Source: Opitutia bacterium
GTDB lineage: Bacteria > Verrucomicrobiota > Verrucomicrobiia > Opitutales > Opitutaceae
DNA length: 24,677 bases
NCBI GenBank assembly: GCA_003157575.1
Contig: PMKA01000162.1
Coordinates: 1-24,677, forward strand
Direction: 5' to 3'
Below the pieces are notes generated by a model. That model worked only from the letters and a program-made list of their open reading frames with translations. It searched no databases and was not told the DNA's origin. The translations under genes and the position numbers were made by a program. Shown piece after piece: positions 23,555 to 24,677 of the stretch (position 1 is the first letter of the stretch; every line of letters starts with the position of its first letter).

Positions 23555-23629
23555 GGTCTTTCGCCCCCCCGGATATCCTCAGCCCATGCCCGGGCCGACG
23601 TTGATCCACCATTGTTCTCGCGAAAGACC
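23555..23629. promoter_or_regulatory. Widely spaced 10-bp inverted repeat upstream of marR-like gene
   Basis: GGTCTTTCGC (23555-23564) is an exact inverted copy of GCGAAAGACC (23620-23629), with 55 bases between. It lies in the gap before the MarR-like gene (start 23660). It may be two half-sites for a looping regulator, a leader RNA stem or coincidence; 10 exact bases over this distance is above what I would expect by chance in such a short gap. Confidence 0.45.
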
Positions 23630-23659
23630 GGCGGCCTTCCTGTGCCTCCCGATCCAGCC

Positions 23660-24166
23660 ATGATCAATCGAGATTCTGTTGTGTTCTCCACCCTGGTGTC
23701 CATGGCCCGGCAGCGCGACGAATTTGACGGGCCGCGCTGTCTTGCGCTCCTTGACCTATTTGCCGTTTCGAGTGACGCCCGGAGGCTGGTGCAGCGCAGG
23801 CTCCGCTCGCTCGGCCTCACCGAATTGCAGTTCAGCATGCTGATCACCCTGCTGGCCGTCGCTCCGTCGCCAAGCACGCCGACGGGGCTTGCCGACTCGG
23901 CGGGCGCGAGCTGCGCCTCCGTCACCGCAGCCCTCGACGATTTGCAGGAGCGCGGGCTTGTGGTGCGCGAGCACGGCGTTCAGGACCGCCGCACGCGTCT
24001 GGTCTCGCTTCAGACCTCCGGCAGCAGGACCGCCGAGAAGGCCGCAACGGTCATCCTCCATCTGCTTTGCGACATCGCGCGTCCGCTCGAACACCAGGCG
24101 CCCCGCGTCCTTCACACTCTCTGCGACCAGCTCGCATCACACGCCACCCAAATATGCCCTGGTTGA
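23660..24166 (+). CDS. MarR-family transcriptional regulator
   Basis: The 168-residue protein has the MarR winged-helix layout: an N-terminal helical part, LGLTELQFSMLITLLAV (51-67), then GLADSAGASCASVTAALDDLQERGLVVRE (76-104) as helix-turn-helix and recognition helix, and the wing DRRTRLVSLQTSG (109-121) with the conserved DRR. C-terminal helices mediate dimerisation. MarR proteins usually repress efflux genes until a small molecule binds. It lies 35 bases upstream of an AcrA-like adaptor gene in the same direction, the typical arrangement of a regulator and its efflux pump. The start MINRDSVV is chosen over an in-frame ATG 16 codons upstream, since the latter overlaps the inverted repeat. 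Confidence 0.9.
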   Translation: MINRDSVVFSTLVSMARQRDEFDGPRCLALLDLFAVSSDARRLVQRRLRSLGLTELQFSMLITLLAVAPSPSTPTGLADSAGASCASVTAALDDLQERGLVVREHGVQDRRTRLVSLQTSGSRTAEKAATVILHLLCDIARPLEHQAPRVLHTLCDQLASHATQICPG

Positions 24167-24177
24167 ATGGAAACCGC

Positions 24178-24192
24178 TTCTGTTCATCAGAA
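24178..24192. promoter_or_regulatory. 15-bp palindrome between marR-like and adaptor genes
   Basis: TTCTG-TTCAT-CAGAA is a 5-5-5 inverted repeat ending 9 bases before the adaptor start codon. It could be an operator for the MarR-like repressor or a small translational hairpin. A second, larger inverted repeat sits upstream of marR, but the two share no obvious sequence. Confidence 0.35.
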
Positions 24193-24201
24193 ATAGACAC
24201 C

Positions 24202-24677
24202 ATGCGATTCAATAATATGGCTCATCTTCCCTTGGTTAAATGGAGCGCAATCTCGGCTGCGCTCATTTGCGGGCTCTCACTGACAGCCTGCAATCGTCAA
24301 TCCAGTGCCTCCGGTGCTCCTTTGCCGGAGGTGGCGACGGTTACGGTTGCCCGGCAGCCGGTCTTGTTGACGACCGAGCTTCCCGGGCGCACCTCCCCCT
24401 ATCTGATCGCGGAGATCAGGCCACAGGTAAACGGCCTCATCCAGAGACGCCTGTTCACCGAAGGCTCCGATGTTCAGGCCGGACAGGAACTCTATCAAAT
24501 AGACCCGGCCCCGTTTCAGGCGGCGTTCGACGCCGCGAAGGCCGCCCTGGGCCGCTCGGAGGCCAGTCTGCCCGCAATCAAGCTGAGGGCGGGGCGCTTC
24601 AAGGACGCGCTCGCCGACAAGGCTGTCAGCCAGCAGGACTTTGACGACGCGGATGCGGCGCTGAAGCAGGTCGAGGC
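24202..24677 (+). CDS. RND efflux adaptor lipoprotein, AcrA/MexA-like (partial)
   Basis: The gene runs off the window end; 158 residues are visible. It begins with a lipoprotein signal (hydrophobic SAISAALICGLSL, lipobox LTAC with Cys30), so it should be anchored to the inner membrane facing the periplasm. Then LPGRTSPYLIAEIRPQVNG (60-78) and EGSDVQAGQELYQIDPAPFQ (87-106) form the biotinyl-lipoyl-like first half with the typical adaptor motifs, followed by the start of an alpha-hairpin (AAFDAAKAALGRSEASL). RND adaptors link an inner-membrane pump to an outer-membrane TolC channel; the pump gene is presumably downstream of the window. It follows the MarR gene closely and is likely in the same operon. 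A second in-frame ATG (MAHLPLVKW) is a possible start. Confidence 0.9.
   Translation, partial: MRFNNMAHLPLVKWSAISAALICGLSLTACNRQSSASGAPLPEVATVTVARQPVLLTTELPGRTSPYLIAEIRPQVNGLIQRRLFTEGSDVQAGQELYQIDPAPFQAAFDAAKAALGRSEASLPAIKLRAGRFKDALADKAVSQQDFDDADAALKQVE

Noticed and set aside
1..24677. CRISPR array, tRNA or rRNA genes
   Set aside because: No regularly spaced repeats, cloverleaf-like sequence or rRNA segments were recognised on either strand by eye.

Overview
This is a GC-rich bacterial window, about 24.7 kb, with densely packed genes on both strands, short intergenic gaps and no tRNA, rRNA or CRISPR array that I can see. The gene content suggests a member of the Verrucomicrobiota, probably near the Opitutaceae. 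The clues are a giant PPi-type PEP carboxykinase-like protein, a DUF4337 membrane protein, a large hybrid sensor kinase with a propeller-like periplasmic part, a REP-associated transposase (RAYT) remnant, and heptameric repeat tracts inside genes. The taxonomic placement is inference, not something the sequence proves.

Layout. Positions 1-5000 (minus strand) hold an MFS transporter followed by a ~1160-residue protein resembling pyrophosphate-dependent PEP carboxykinase. Positions 5136-7285 (minus) hold a class I methyltransferase and an RsmB/NSUN-type RNA cytosine-C5 methyltransferase, which carries two 7-bp repeat tracts inside its coding sequence. Positions 7465-11761 hold a NarL-type response regulator (plus) and, converging on it with overlapping 3' ends, a 1213-residue hybrid sensor kinase with receiver and Hpt domains (minus).

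Positions 11802-14248 (plus) are the most unusual part. A 60-residue secreted Cys-containing peptide is followed by a compact YcaO-family enzyme and a soluble histidine kinase whose reading frame appears split by a frameshift. The order resembles a RiPP (ribosomally made, post-translationally modified peptide) locus, but with none of the usual partner proteins and with a kinase in the operon. Next comes a gene-poor stretch (14249-14961) with a truncated RAYT bracketed by two 30-bp direct repeats.

Positions 14962-16745 (plus) hold a LiaS/DesK-type sensor kinase and its NarL-type regulator, translationally coupled. Positions 16833-18803 (plus) hold a DUF535 (VirK/YbjX-like) protein, a protein with a candidate Cys-His-Asp triad, and a zinc-ribbon membrane protein in a tight cluster. 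It faces a DUF4337 membrane protein (minus) across a strong hairpin. Positions 19611-21886 (minus) hold an ABC-2 exporter (ATPase plus permease with an unusual C-terminal domain), divergent from a TPR lipoprotein-like or membrane-anchored protein (22013-23497, plus). The window ends with a MarR-type regulator and the start of an AcrA/MexA-type efflux adaptor, probably a regulator-pump operon with palindromic candidate operators upstream and between the genes.

Overall the window mixes central metabolism and RNA modification with signal transduction (three kinases, two stand-alone regulators), transport and efflux, plus one candidate new peptide-modification/signalling locus. All functional calls are from reading motifs by eye; no database search was possible.
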